The notes under the pieces: model-generated
Databases searched by the model: none
Seen by the model: the letters and a program-made list of their open reading frames with translations, nothing else
Told to the model about the DNA's origin: nothing
Program-made: the position numbers and the translations under genes
Shown here: piece after piece, positions 34,401-41,210 of the stretch
Numbering within the stretch: position 1 is the first letter of the stretch
Layout: each line of letters begins with the position of its first letter
Source: Streptomyces afghaniensis 772
GTDB lineage: Bacteria > Actinomycetota > Actinomycetes > Streptomycetales > Streptomycetaceae
DNA: 41,250 nucleotides
Assembly (NCBI GenBank): GCA_000415505.1
Contig: KE354164.1
Location: 1 to 41,250, forward strand
Direction: 5' to 3'

Positions 34401-34668
34401 CGGCCACCTCCCGGGCCGCCGCGTGCCAGCGATCTTCCCACTCCGAGACATCAGCACCGCACGCTTGCACATAGGCCAGTACCACCGCGAGGGACGGCAA
34501 CCTCTCCCCCGACGCCGCCCGTGACAGGGTGGCCGCCGAATACGACGTGCGCTGCGCCAAGACCCGGTAGGTGAGAGCCCCGCCTTCTCGACGCAGTTTG
34601 CGCAACTCGAAAGCGAACGCCTGAACCGGGCCTGCCGCCGGGTCCAGCTCGCGTTCACTACGGCCCAT
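31429..34668 (-). CDS. nSTAND NTPase with N-terminal helix-turn-helix and C-terminal WD40-like repeats
   Basis: A 1079-residue protein; ATG 34668 is preferred, with in-frame ATGs at 34683 and 34695. Order of parts: an XRE-like helix-turn-helix (about 15-75, LTYRVLAQRTSYSAATLSRA), the linker FEAADTEMFFGRD that precedes nSTAND1 domains, Walker A GASGSGKS at 141-148, and Walker B TVVIVDQFEELF about 198-209. A helical region with LSLAHEALIAAWPRL (419-432) comes next, then one membrane helix about 518-537 (TALCIAAALVVIAGLVAWQW), then degenerate WD40 repeats from about 600 to 1060 (for example GRVRLWNLSTHRLIRS, STVRLWDTTTTRPLGD). STAND proteins are signal-driven switches in regulation, death or phage sensing. 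The trigger and output here are unknown. Confidence 0.88.
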   Translation of the reverse strand: MGRSERELDPAAGPVQAFAFELRKLRREGGALTYRVLAQRTSYSAATLSRAASGERLPSLAVVLAYVQACGADVSEWEDRWHAAAREVAAEPQYGEDAQTAPYRGLARFEAADTEMFFGRDQLSAQLAEWVHAHRLVAVVGASGSGKSSLLRAGLIPLLRSEAATDRRPAAIRILTPGPRPLSALAAVMKASDERGDTVVIVDQFEELFSLCADPAERRACLDLLLTATDPENNVRAVIAVRADFFGHCAEHHAWAAALRRATLLVGPMSPTELRQAIVRPAAAAGLIVERDLTAQIIKDVTEKPGGLPLMSHALLETWRRRKGRALTLTAYKAAGGVAGALAQTAEQLYTRLSTHEARAARLILLRLITPGEGVQNTCRPVSLKELDPANADAFAATGEVLERLVKARLVTLDGQTLSLAHEALIAAWPRLGGWIDENRERLRLHRGLTEAARNWEELGRDPGALYRGSRLTAADEYLERRELTGLEHAFLTASLDARDHEQWATRRAAQRLRRLRTALCIAAALVVIAGLVAWQWNRIGERRLAEATSRRVASAAESLRYADPQTALRLSVAAWRISPTLEARAALMSALTQPEQDAFTEPGTAVNDPVMGPFLSNDGDMLVSGGAGRVRLWNLSTHRLIRSVHVGKDDDLFRISPDGRRLLLFAAGRWQLRDATSGAATQLPFTLTDGTVSFGPTDDMLFLHDDNGRLTALWDLRRHRRLPPHGSAQTSGTSREGRKHQAECTPSGELQLWDGSSERRFRSTGPLALAVRLSCGRRPPDVVQPYPLYPGKERLIVVTGSRIRTWDVRTGKEGPPVRTSPHSPVTVTADGDFLTHADRGAILVRRLSNPGKPVYRYPLHGRIVSDVRLEPRHKVIRYIEQQPASTPVVRSLYLGDAVDPGWRVQASEDASSPVEPGGQVTTRLTSVAADPVHRDRMAVGDEYGWVTIWDRPLKHRFAMFDALSAGRENKAPQAVSALAYSPDGRILTVAGGSTVRLWDTTTTRPLGDGLLTSGDQVGSLAFSRDGATLTVRGDHTPPRTYPVAPDLVAKAVCARAGSGLSGRDWRAYIPGFPHQRTC

Positions 34669-34721
34669 TCCGCCCCCGCCCATCCGTCGGTACAACGTCG
34701 AGCCTCACGCCCGCTTCCTGA

Positions 34722-34830
34722 CGCAGCTTGCGCAGCTCGAACGCGAACCGCTGAACCGGACCCAGCCCCGGATCGACGTCCGCCTCCGGACGCCCCGTGT
34801 CGCTTCCTTCTCCCCGTGCCGCCCCGTGAC
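34722..34830 (-). pseudogene. Duplicate N-terminal scrap of an nSTAND protein
   Basis: Immediately upstream of the intact gene, the same strand encodes EADVDPGLGPVQRFAFELRK followed by LRQEAGV. This parallels LDPAAGPVQAFAFELRKLRR near the start of the intact protein. The frame then drifts off and stops at the intact gene's start. There is no ATG or GTG in this frame before the conserved part. It is a leftover of a second family member or of a tandem duplication. Confidence 0.65.
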
Positions 34831-35098
34831 CTGCAGCGGCGTCTCATCCCAGCACGCGCCCCACCACCGCGAAAGACACCATCTCGCCAACCCGGGCTTG
34901 TGACCTGCTTTGTTTCACGCCCGGGGCCCGGCTGTGCAACAACCCTCAGTCCTATGAACTCGATGCCGAACCAACCGAACGGCACGCCCCGGGATCCGAC
35001 GGCGTGCCGCCGTGGGCACAAGCCGTGCCCGTGAATCGAAGGTCGGATCTGCGCCATCAGCCGTGTGGCAGGTGGCTACCGTTGAAAGGTGATTTCCC

Positions 35099-35464
35099 AT
35101 GCGGACATCGCACAAGTTCGGCCTGGCAGCGTCGGCCGTGGTGCTCGGCTTGGCCGGCACCCTCACCACCACCGCCTCGGCGCAGCCTCAGGTGGCGGCG
35201 GCGCCGTCCGACTGCCCGAAGTACTACTTCTGTGGTTACAAGCAGGCGAACTTCAAGGTCCTGGCCTTCAAGTTCAAGGACTGCTACCTCCAGGAGATCC
35301 CCGACGGCCTGAACGGCGGCGGGTCCTGGTACAACAACCAGTCGGCCGGGACGAAGGCCCGCATGTACGACAAGAACAAGAGGCTCATCTACACCACCCC
35401 GGGCGCTCCTTCTTCGGATGCGCGAGCCGACTGGCGTCCCGTGTGGTACGTCGACGCCTGCTGA
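35099..35464 (+). CDS. Secreted peptidase inhibitor, family I36
   Basis: A 121-residue exported protein from ATG 35099 with GAAAGGTG upstream. The signal peptide has a basic start, a core AASAVVLGLAGTLTTTA and probable cleavage after ASA at 26-28. The mature part of about 93 residues has four cysteines (39, 45, 62, 121) and the family pattern DCPKYYFCGYKQANF, then GSWYNNQSAGTKARMYDKN. This fits the I36 (SMI-like) small inhibitors of actinobacteria, which block metalloproteases. It stands alone, with a small hairpin after its stop. Confidence 0.85.
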   Translation: MRTSHKFGLAASAVVLGLAGTLTTTASAQPQVAAAPSDCPKYYFCGYKQANFKVLAFKFKDCYLQEIPDGLNGGGSWYNNQSAGTKARMYDKNKRLIYTTPGAPSSDARADWRPVWYVDAC

Positions 35465-35497
35465 AGCGTTTCGTCCAGACCAGCTGATCGCTGAATG

Positions 35498-35514
35498 AAC
35501 GGTTCGCAACCGTT
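35498..35514 (+). terminator. Small hairpin after the inhibitor gene
   Basis: AACGGTT and AACCGTT pair around CGC, 34 bases after the stop. It is a modest terminator candidate. Confidence 0.4.
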
Positions 35515-35607
35515 GCTGTGCGACGGTCTCATGGCAGGTGCCGGACCGGATGGTACTGGCGAAGTGTGCCTCACCAAGAACGGTCGGCACATGGAACACC
35601 GCGCCCG

Positions 35608-36119
35608 TCACCAGTGACGAGGCACGCCGGCACCCCAGCCCAACTGTCGGGACGCTGGTGGTAAATCTGGAACCTGCATGACGACGGCCTGTGCGACCCC
35701 GTAGGGGTTGTGCAGGCCATCGTCGTCCCGGACGAGATGCGAGAGCGTCACCGCTACGAGGTCGGCCGAGCTCAGCCGCGGCACGCCGTCGAATCGGGCG
35801 TGCACGCCGCCACTGCCTGGCCCGACACACCGCCGAGCAGAGCACCGGATGTCGAGGAAAACGGTCAGGGCGCCATCGGGGCCGGCAGCGCTGGTGCTGG
35901 TGTCGACAACCTCGTGCGGGACGGGCGCGCACTGGCAAGGTTCCCCCTCCAGGGCTTCGATCTGCCTCGCCCAGTACTTCGCATCCCGCCATTCACCGCG
36001 GCGCAGGTGCATGAGGTAGAGGCAGATGGCACCGGTGGCCTGGCCGCCCCGGCGGCGAAACTGGAGCCAGAACTGGGCGCCTTCTTCCCGGTCTGCCAGG
36101 AGCAGACGACCCGGCTGTG
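35608..36119 (-). pseudogene. 3' part of an unrecognised, possibly regulatory protein
   Basis: The minus-strand frame has coding-like third positions from about 36119 down to TGA 35608: DREEGAQFWLQF, ATGAICLYLMHLRRGEWRDA, then KYWARQIEAL and, later, ADLVAVTLSHLVRDDDGLHN. The first part resembles helical (TPR-like) segments of actinobacterial regulators, but this is only an impression. No start exists, and the 5' side runs into the Tpg remnant. It is probably a fragment. Confidence 0.4.
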
Positions 36120-36150
36120 GGACCCGTCCACACGGGAGTGCGTCCGCGTG

Positions 36151-36521
36151 GTCGCTGGAGCTGCCGCTCGTTGGCGCCGGCGTCACCGGCCTCGAAGAGA
36201 CGGTCTGCCCAGCGTGGCGGGAGGGCCTGGGTGATGTCGCGGACGCGGGCGTCGTCGGTCGTGCCCGGCGCGGCGGTGAACCCGAACGATGCACGAGTGG
36301 AGACGACCAGGCCGCCGGTGCTCGCGGCCCCCTTCTTCGCCTTCGCCCGGATCTGCGGCTGCCACCGCCTCTTGACCTCACGTTCTATGCGCTCGCGCAG
36401 GTCCCGGCGGGGCCGCTTGAGCTTGCCCGCGACGTACCGCTCCACGGTGCGCTGGGACACCGCGAGGAGATCGGCGACCGGCCTGGTGCCTTTCTCGTGC
36501 GTAATGCGTACACACCTTGTT
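36151..36521 (-). pseudogene. Tpg-like telomere terminal protein, internal fragment
   Basis: The minus-strand frame reads ITHEKGTRPVADLLAVSQRT, VERYVAGKLKRPRRDLRERI, EREVKRRWQPQIRAKAKK, then TRASFGFTAAPGTTDDARVR and ITQALPPRWADRLFEAGDAG. This closely follows the middle of Streptomyces terminal proteins, which cap linear chromosome and plasmid ends: helix-turn-helix QRTVERYV, RWQP, the FG(Y/F)TAAPG(S/T)TDDAR motif. A TGA at 36522-36524 lies directly upstream and no N-terminus follows, and after ERQLQ (about 36151) the sequence changes. It is non-functional. It implies that DNA from a linear-replicon end contributed to this region. Confidence 0.75.
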
Positions 36522-36597
36522 CATCGATGCCGCGGGCCCCCCCGAACGGATCGATATCAGATCGCGTGAGGTGGTCGCCCCCTGGCACGCTGCCCCC

Positions 36598-37152
36598 ATG
36601 GATCACGCAGAAGTACTGCTCATCGGCGGACGAGCTGGCGTCGGCAAGACGACGGTGGGGTGGGAGGTTTCGGCGCTGCTGCGCTCCGAGGCGGTCGCTC
36701 ACGCGATCATCGACGGTGACTTCATGGGCCAGGTGCATCCAGCTCCAGTGGGAGACCCCCACCGCGCGGAGATCACCGAGACCAATCTGACTGCCGTGTG
36801 GGCGAACTTCGCCCAGCGCGGCTACCGACGCCTCATCTACACGAACACCATGAGTGTGCTGCCGGAGGCGACGAGCATGTTTGAGCGTGCCATGGGGGGC
36901 GGAGTGGGGATCACACGAGTCCTGCTTACCGCCTCGGATACCACCGCCCGGGAGCGGCTGGTGGGACGAGAACTCGGCTCAGAACTGGAGCAGGAGCTGG
37001 AAGGAAGTGCCCGCAAGGCACGGCTTCTGGACCAGCGGGCCCACGCAGAGACCGTGCGAGTGGCGACGGACGCACGGCTCGTCGTTGACATCGCGCGGGA
37101 GGTAGTGGCCGCCACCGGTTGGGCCGGGCCTCACTTCGCCCGCAGGGCGTGA
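36598..37152 (+). CDS. P-loop NTPase / small-molecule kinase-like protein
   Basis: A 184-residue cytosolic protein from ATG 36598; an upstream extension is open but lacks character. Walker A GGRAGVGKTT at 10-19 is followed by HAIIDGDFMGQVHPAP, a kinase-type second motif with Asp. RERLVGRELGSELEQELEGS holds the basic lid-like region, and RLVVDIAREVVAATGW the last strand. Overall it resembles AAA_33/adenylylsulfate-kinase-like or antibiotic phosphotransferase-like P-loop proteins. No substrate can be named. It stands alone and is undamaged. Confidence 0.7.
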   Translation: MDHAEVLLIGGRAGVGKTTVGWEVSALLRSEAVAHAIIDGDFMGQVHPAPVGDPHRAEITETNLTAVWANFAQRGYRRLIYTNTMSVLPEATSMFERAMGGGVGITRVLLTASDTTARERLVGRELGSELEQELEGSARKARLLDQRAHAETVRVATDARLVVDIAREVVAATGWAGPHFARRA

Positions 37153-37293
37153 TCGTATTGATGGGCTGGTCCGGGAACCGGAATGGCGACCGATGATCAT
37201 CGGTGTGTAGACAGAAGAGCAGTCGGTGCTGAGCGGGGGACCATCCCCGGGGGCGCGGGGAGCAGGGCCCTGCGCGGAGGGAGTCTCGGCAAG

Positions 37294-37750
37294 ATGGACA
37301 TCGCAGCCCTGGTGGTCTGGAAACGGCTGTCCGCACAGACCCCGTGGGTGTCGGCGCTCATGTCACTCTCCGACGCCCACGTGCGAGCAGTCACCGAGCG
37401 GCCCGTCACGGCCGTCCGCGACACCGCGGTACCGCGCGGTGAGGCTGCCCGCGCGGGCGCGACATCATGTGGGAGCTGCCCGGCTTCCGTACCGGCGATG
37501 CCCTGGCGTCAGCTGTCCTGACCGCAGCGGCGCCCACACGGATGGCCGTCTACGACCGCCGTGTCCAACACGCTCTGGACGACCTCGGCCTCACCCTCAC
37601 TCGCGCACCGGGACGCTATGGCCGTTACATGCAGCTCCTCGACGACCTCCTCAAGCACGGCGGACCACGCACCGGCGGCTGGACCGGACGCGACAATGCC
37701 CTCACCAGCAGGGCCGACCGCGCATTTAGTGTCTGGCCAGGACCAACACG
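37294..37750 (+). pseudogene. Unrecognised gene with a one-base frameshift
   Basis: The first frame from ATG 37294 (GGAGGGA upstream) gives MDIAALVVWKRLSAQTPWVS, ALMSLSDAHVRAVTERPVTA, then RGEAARAG. The next frame carries on with DIMWELPGFRTGDALASAVL, TAAAPTRMAVYDRRVQHALD and GRYGRYMQLLDDLLKHGG. One base is missing near 37458. It looks like a genuine actinobacterial family of some 170-200 residues that I know only as hypothetical. The 3' end fades near the CRISPR-like repeats. Confidence 0.5.
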
Positions 37751-37751
37751 C

Positions 37752-37841
37752 CAACTCCTCGCGCACGCGAGGCTGGTCCCGCGGCCGGCACCGGAACGTT
37801 CGAGTCGAGACACTCCTCCCCGCGCCCGCGGGGATTCCGGG
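37752..37841. CRISPR. Two degenerate type I-E-like CRISPR repeats with one 32-nt spacer
   Basis: Repeat-like unit 1 (37752-37780) contains CCTCGCGCACGCGAGGCTGG. Unit 2 (37813-37841) contains CTCCCCGCGCCCGCGGGGAT. The period is exactly 61 bp (29 + 32), as in type I-E arrays of actinobacteria, whose repeats typically contain CCCCGCGC(A/C)CGCGGGGAT. Both units keep a 7-bp palindromic core, CCTCGCG/CGCGAGG and CCCCGCG/CGCGGGG, so the difference is compensatory. No further units are found 61 bp either side and no cas genes are in the window. It may be a relic or chance. Confidence 0.4.
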
Positions 37842-37881
37842 GCAGAGCCCGCCAAGGCCGGCTGATCTCTGCCTCACTGCC

Positions 37882-37915
37882 TGCCCCGACGGCCAGCCGT
37901 CCTGCTGTCGGGGCA
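37882..37915 (-). terminator. Hairpin after the NmrA-like gene
   Basis: TGCCCCGAC (37882-37890) pairs with GTCGGGGCA (37907-37915) over nine bases with a 16-base loop, 28 bases beyond the stop of the minus-strand gene. Confidence 0.55.
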
Positions 37916-37942
37916 CGATGAACGTGCTGAGGATCGGGCGGC

Positions 37943-38776
37943 TCAGCGGAAGGCGGTGGCATTCTCCGCGGCCCATTGCTGAAACGTCCTGGCCGGGGCA
38001 CCCGTGATCTGGGGAACGGTGTCACGCACCATGAGCAGCTCGTCGTTGACGTTGCCACCCGTCAGGTCGAGCACCGCGTCAGCGGCTTCGTCGCCCAGGA
38101 AGACGACCATCTGACGATGGGCTTCCTGCCGGCTGATCTCGGCGAACGGCACTTCCCGCCCCAGCACTGCCGCGATGGCACCGACTTGCTGCCGAGCCGT
38201 GACCCTCTCCGGACCAGTCAGCGCATACGTCCGCTCTTGGTGGCCGGACTCGGTCAGTGCCACCCGAGCCACCGATGCGATGTCCGCCGGGTGGATCGTG
38301 GGGAGACCGATGTCCGCAAAGGGCACGCGGACCGTTTCGTGTTCGCGGATCGTTCCCGCCCACCACAGGGCATTCGAGGCGAACTGCGTCGGCCGCAGGA
38401 TCGTCCACGTCATGCCGCTGTCCTTGAGCAGCTGCTCGACAGTCAGGTTCTCGCCGGCGGGGCCCAGGTGCGGATGGGTCTGGACGGTAATGGACGAGAC
38501 CAGCACCACGTGTTCCACGCCTGCCCGCCTGGCCGCCTCGATGATCTCGGCGTCCGAACCCATGCGTGACACAAGGAACAGCGATCGGACCCCCTCCAAC
38601 GCGGGCTTCAATGAGGCCGTCTCATCGAAATCACCTGCAACGGCTTCGACCCCTGCCGGGAACGCGGCCCGTGCAATGTCACGGGTGAGCCCCCTCAACT
38701 GTCCGGCGCCGAACGCCTGGAGCTCTTGCAAGAGGGCACTTCCTATATTCCCGGTGGCTCCGGTCACGAGGATCAT
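37943..38776 (-). CDS. NmrA-like NAD(P)-binding oxidoreductase (atypical SDR)
   Basis: A 277-residue protein from ATG 38776, with AGGAGAAG five bases upstream; a 20-codon upstream extension is rejected. The N-terminal cofactor loop is MILVTGATGNIGSALLQEL (GATGNIG at 6-12). It is followed by GVRSLFLVSRMGSDAEIIEA, VEHVVLVSSI and WTILRPTQFASNALWW. This is the NmrA/HSCARG and quinone-oxidoreductase-like group, which lacks the classical YxxxK pair. Members sense or reduce NADPH-linked substrates. It is monocistronic here, with a hairpin downstream. Confidence 0.85.
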   Translation of the reverse strand: MILVTGATGNIGSALLQELQAFGAGQLRGLTRDIARAAFPAGVEAVAGDFDETASLKPALEGVRSLFLVSRMGSDAEIIEAARRAGVEHVVLVSSITVQTHPHLGPAGENLTVEQLLKDSGMTWTILRPTQFASNALWWAGTIREHETVRVPFADIGLPTIHPADIASVARVALTESGHQERTYALTGPERVTARQQVGAIAAVLGREVPFAEISRQEAHRQMVVFLGDEAADAVLDLTGGNVNDELLMVRDTVPQITGAPARTFQQWAAENATAFR

Positions 38777-39112
38777 GAGGACTTCTCCTGTCATCAAACG
38801 GTGATCAACGTGCCGTGACGTTAATACCTCAACCAAGCTTCAGATCAAGAAGGAACGGCAGGTGTCGCGAGCTGGGCACGTTCATCCGCGTACTTCTCCG
38901 GGCACGCAGACGAGTGCTGACAGCGGGGCCCGGTTCTCGGAAACTCGCAGGTAAAAAGCCTGCTCGCGCACCCAGGGGATGGTCCCAAGGCCGACGACCT
39001 CGCGGAGACCGTGAACGACTGCTCCCTACACACCGACGGGGTTGGTCCCACCGCGGCGACGTCCTGCGGCGCCCGCCGCTCATGCTCCCCGCGTCCGCAG
39101 GCGGCGGTCCTT
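38777..39112. other. Intergenic stretch
   Basis: It lies upstream of the NmrA-like gene and downstream of the secreted protein gene, both on the minus strand. No coding frame is supportable. I cannot point to specific promoter hexamers. Confidence 0.4.
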
Positions 39113-39159
39113 CCCGGTCCGTTCCCGTCCGGGGCGGGCCCGGACGGGAACGGACCGGG
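39113..39159 (-). terminator. Very strong hairpin, 21-bp perfect stem
   Basis: Arms 39113-39133 and 39139-39159 are fully complementary with a 5-base loop (GCGGG). It begins nine bases beyond the stop of the secreted DUF2690-like gene. It is clearly its terminator and would also stop transcription from the other side. Confidence 0.85.
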
Positions 39160-39168
39160 CCCCGGGTC

Positions 39169-39669
39169 CTAGTACCAGGCGGTCTCGGCCAGGCGCTGGT
39201 TGTCGCAGAACAGCACCGCCTTGCTCTGCCGGCCGTTGAGGTTGTTGATCACCTTGGTGTAGGCGTAGTTGATGCCCGGGTCGACCGTTTCGAGCACCCA
39301 CACGATCCCGGAATCGGTGAGGCGGTTGCTGTGTGCGGCGCAGCCCTGGGGCGCGTTCTCTATGCGGGCGAACGAGCCGCAGCCGGGGCTGTAGAAGTAC
39401 TTCAGGGTGATGGTGCGCCCGCCGTACACCGCCGTCTTCGTCGCCCCGCCGGGCACGCCGGGCTGGTAGTAGCTCCCCGAGCAGGAGGTCTGCTCGGGGT
39501 AGAGGCCCTCGTTGGGGAGGGCGCCGTAGCCAACGCTCTGGATGGGGGCCGCCTGGGCCTGGAGCGGCGTCAGCGCAGCCAGGCCGAACGCGAAGGCGAG
39601 GCCGAGCAGCGCGCGCCACCCCCGGCGGCCGGTCCCCCGGTCGGTCTTTCTGTTCCGTCTTGAGATCAC
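39169..39669 (-). CDS. Secreted DUF2690-like protein
   Basis: A 166-residue exported protein from GTG 39669, with AGGAGGA about nine bases upstream. The signal peptide has RRNRK and RRGWR basic parts, a core ALLGLAFAFGLAAL and probable cleavage after AQA at 39-41. The mature domain has cysteines near 63, 97, 110 and 155, with CSGSYYQPG, RTITLKYFYSPGCGSFARIE and YTKVINNLNGRQ. The YSPxCxxxxARIE pattern is what I associate with the DUF2690 (YjfA-like) family of small secreted proteins of unknown role. It is complete, with its own terminator. Confidence 0.65.
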   Translation of the reverse strand: MISRRNRKTDRGTGRRGWRALLGLAFAFGLAALTPLQAQAAPIQSVGYGALPNEGLYPEQTSCSGSYYQPGVPGGATKTAVYGGRTITLKYFYSPGCGSFARIENAPQGCAAHSNRLTDSGIVWVLETVDPGINYAYTKVINNLNGRQSKAVLFCDNQRLAETAWY

Positions 39670-40217
39670 GTTCGTCTTCCTCCTAGAGATCGAGGTCGCG
39701 AGGTGTCACCGGGCCGTTTTCCAGGCTGTTCGCCCACGTTGTGAGCCGCCAGGTATTTACAGGTCATCTCAATTGGCTGGTCGGTAGCCTGCCGGGCCCG
39801 TAGGAGTCGCTGAATCCACCCGCGAAGCGTTCAGCAGCGCTCCCGCGCATCCAGACGGTAGCGGCCCGCCAGAACTCGGGTGCAGCCTTGAAAGGCCCGG
39901 GCGCCCCGCACCTCGCGCAATCCCATCTTCGATCTCCCCACTCCGCGCACTCGCACCGCTCGGACGCCCCTCGTCGACGGGCCGCCGAACGCAGGTACCC
40001 GTCCATCCGTCGCTTGCATGACAATGGGTGGTGGCCCTCCTGACCGACCGTCGGGCCGGACGGCGAACACCGGGTGGGACAGCGCTACGTGCGAGGACGC
40101 GGCGCACGGAGGACCGTGGTGCGGTTCGCGCAGGTGGATGAACACCAATCTGACACACCGTCGCTGATGCCAACCTCGTGCCCCAAATCCGGCATAGCGC
40201 AGCGGTAGACGATTCCG
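39670..40217. other. Stretch without a confident gene
   Basis: A minus-strand frame (40024 down to 39764, TTG start) gives an 86-residue product with CECAEWGDRRWDCARCGAPG, a possible zinc ribbon, but there is no ribosome binding site and no family. Near 40188-40210, TAGCGCAGCGGTAGAC resembles a tRNA D-arm without the rest of a tRNA. Otherwise nothing. Confidence 0.35.
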
Positions 40218-40258
40218 TGGGCGTCCACATGTCTCACGGATGGGCTTGTGGACGCCCA
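40218..40258. repeat. 12-bp inverted repeat
   Basis: TGGGCGTCCACA (40218-40229) and TGTGGACGCCCA (40247-40258) are perfect arms around 17 bases. It could be a terminator or the end of a lost mobile element. It lies just after the partial tRNA-like stretch. Confidence 0.5.
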
Positions 40259-40337
40259 GTCGCCGGAGTCGTGAGTGCATGAACTTCAGGTGTGCCTCCG
40301 GGCTCCATTTCGGCATGGGCCAACCCGATGGGTTTGC

Positions 40338-40602
40338 CACCACCTGGTCCCACTCGCCGAAGCCTGGGACTCCGGAGCCTCCGCCTGGACCAAGCAACGC
40401 CGTGTCACCAACCGCCAACTACCTCGACGACGAGCGGCACCTCGAGGCAGTCAGCGCCCGCTCCGACCGGCAAAAGGCCGACCAAGACCCCACCACCTGG
40501 CTCGTGCCCGACAACCCCGCCGAACGCTGCCACTACCTGGCCAACTGGACCGCCGTGAAACTCCAGTGAGGCACAGAGGTCACCGTCAACCCCGTCCCCT
40601 GA
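40338..40602 (+). pseudogene. HNH endonuclease (DUF1524-like) 3' remnant
   Basis: The first frame reads HHLVPLAEAWDSGASAWTKQ, matching the (D)H(V/L)VPLAEAW catalytic-histidine segment of secreted actinobacterial HNH nucleases. After a shift near 40413 the next frame reads YLDDERHLEAVSARSDRQKA, DQDPTTWLVPDN and CHYLANWTAVKLQ. A TGA at 40567-40569 falls where Trp is expected, and the same frame then reads GTEVTVNPVP to a TGA at 40600-40602. The N-terminal half, with signal peptide and upstream residues, is absent. It is a non-functional remnant. Confidence 0.7.
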
Positions 40603-40657
40603 CACGCCAGCGGCGGGTTCTCGCACCGGAAGAGCGCGGGAACCCGCCGCAAGCGTT

Positions 40658-41002
40658 TCAGCCGGCGCAGCAGCGCCCGGCCACGGAAGGGCACACGGCG
40701 CAGGAGCCGACTCGCAGCGCAGTCCAGCTCAAAGACGTTGGCCGTCCAGGGGGCGGGACGGCCCGCAGCAGCTCCCACAACGGCCGGGAGCCCGACGCCC
40801 AAACAGCCGGCGTCTGGCGCACCACATGCAGCCGCTGCTGCCTGACGAAGTCCACGGCCGACGCGGTCACCCGCCCGTTCGTCACGATCACCGCGACCGC
40901 CCAAGGGGCAGCATCGACGGCGCCCGGATCGCTCTGACCGAGTGCGCCGACGACGGCGAGCAGGTGCTCGCGAGCTGGCCGGAGGGCTCGTAGGTCAGCC
41001 AC
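40658..41002 (-). pseudogene. Mrr-like restriction endonuclease, C-terminal fragment
   Basis: The minus-strand frame contains AVAVIVTNGRVTASAVDFVR, QQRLHVVRQTPAVWASGSRP and LWELLRAVPPPGRPTSLS. This is the sequence pattern at the end of actinobacterial restriction-endonuclease-like proteins, in which VTNGxxTxxAxxFA follows the catalytic core. The catalytic (D/E)xK region is missing, and the part before about 40905 appears to come from another source. It probably does not work. The assignment is from pattern memory. Confidence 0.45.
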
Positions 41003-41210
41003 CGGCCAGGAGGCCCGGGTGGCGGGCGGGGACCTTCTTCACATCCGCCTCGACCTCGTGGCGCGCAGTTCCCTGCTCCTTCGCGCAATCCGTAACCGCG
41101 GCCTGGACGTCGCCGGCGAGGTCTCGCCAGGCCCGCCAAGCGGTCTCCCACAGTGCTGCTGCTCGTCCGTCCAGGCGGGTCTGGGTAGGTGGACGGTACT
41201 GAATGATCAT
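40995..41210 (-). CDS. Small unrecognised protein
   Basis: A 71-residue frame from ATG 41210: MIIQYRPPTQTRLDGRAAAL, WETAWRAWRDLAGDVQAAVT, then DCAKEQGTARHEVEADVKKV. It is helical and charged in composition, with reasonable codon bias and a weak GCGAAGA site upstream. It may be a complete small protein or the 5' end of a larger gene now joined to the nuclease scrap. No family recognised. Confidence 0.4.
   Translation of the reverse strand: MIIQYRPPTQTRLDGRAAALWETAWRAWRDLAGDVQAAVTDCAKEQGTARHEVEADVKKVPARHPGLLAGG

Noticed and set aside
35993..36460. Complete 155-residue terminal protein
   Set aside because: Conserved residues continue upstream of its apparent start (ITHEKGTRPVADLLA) to a stop, and the C-terminal third is unrelated translation. 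It is a fragment.
40185..40260. A tRNA gene
   Set aside because: Only a D-arm-like word (TAGCGCAGCGGTAGAC) is present. There is no T-arm GGTTCGAATCC-like sequence or matching acceptor, and the following DNA forms a different 12-bp hairpin.
40910..40992. Plus-strand tail SIDGARIALTECADDGEQVL ending in TAG
   Set aside because: Good codon bias over about 27 codons only, with no upstream continuation and no family. Too short to call.
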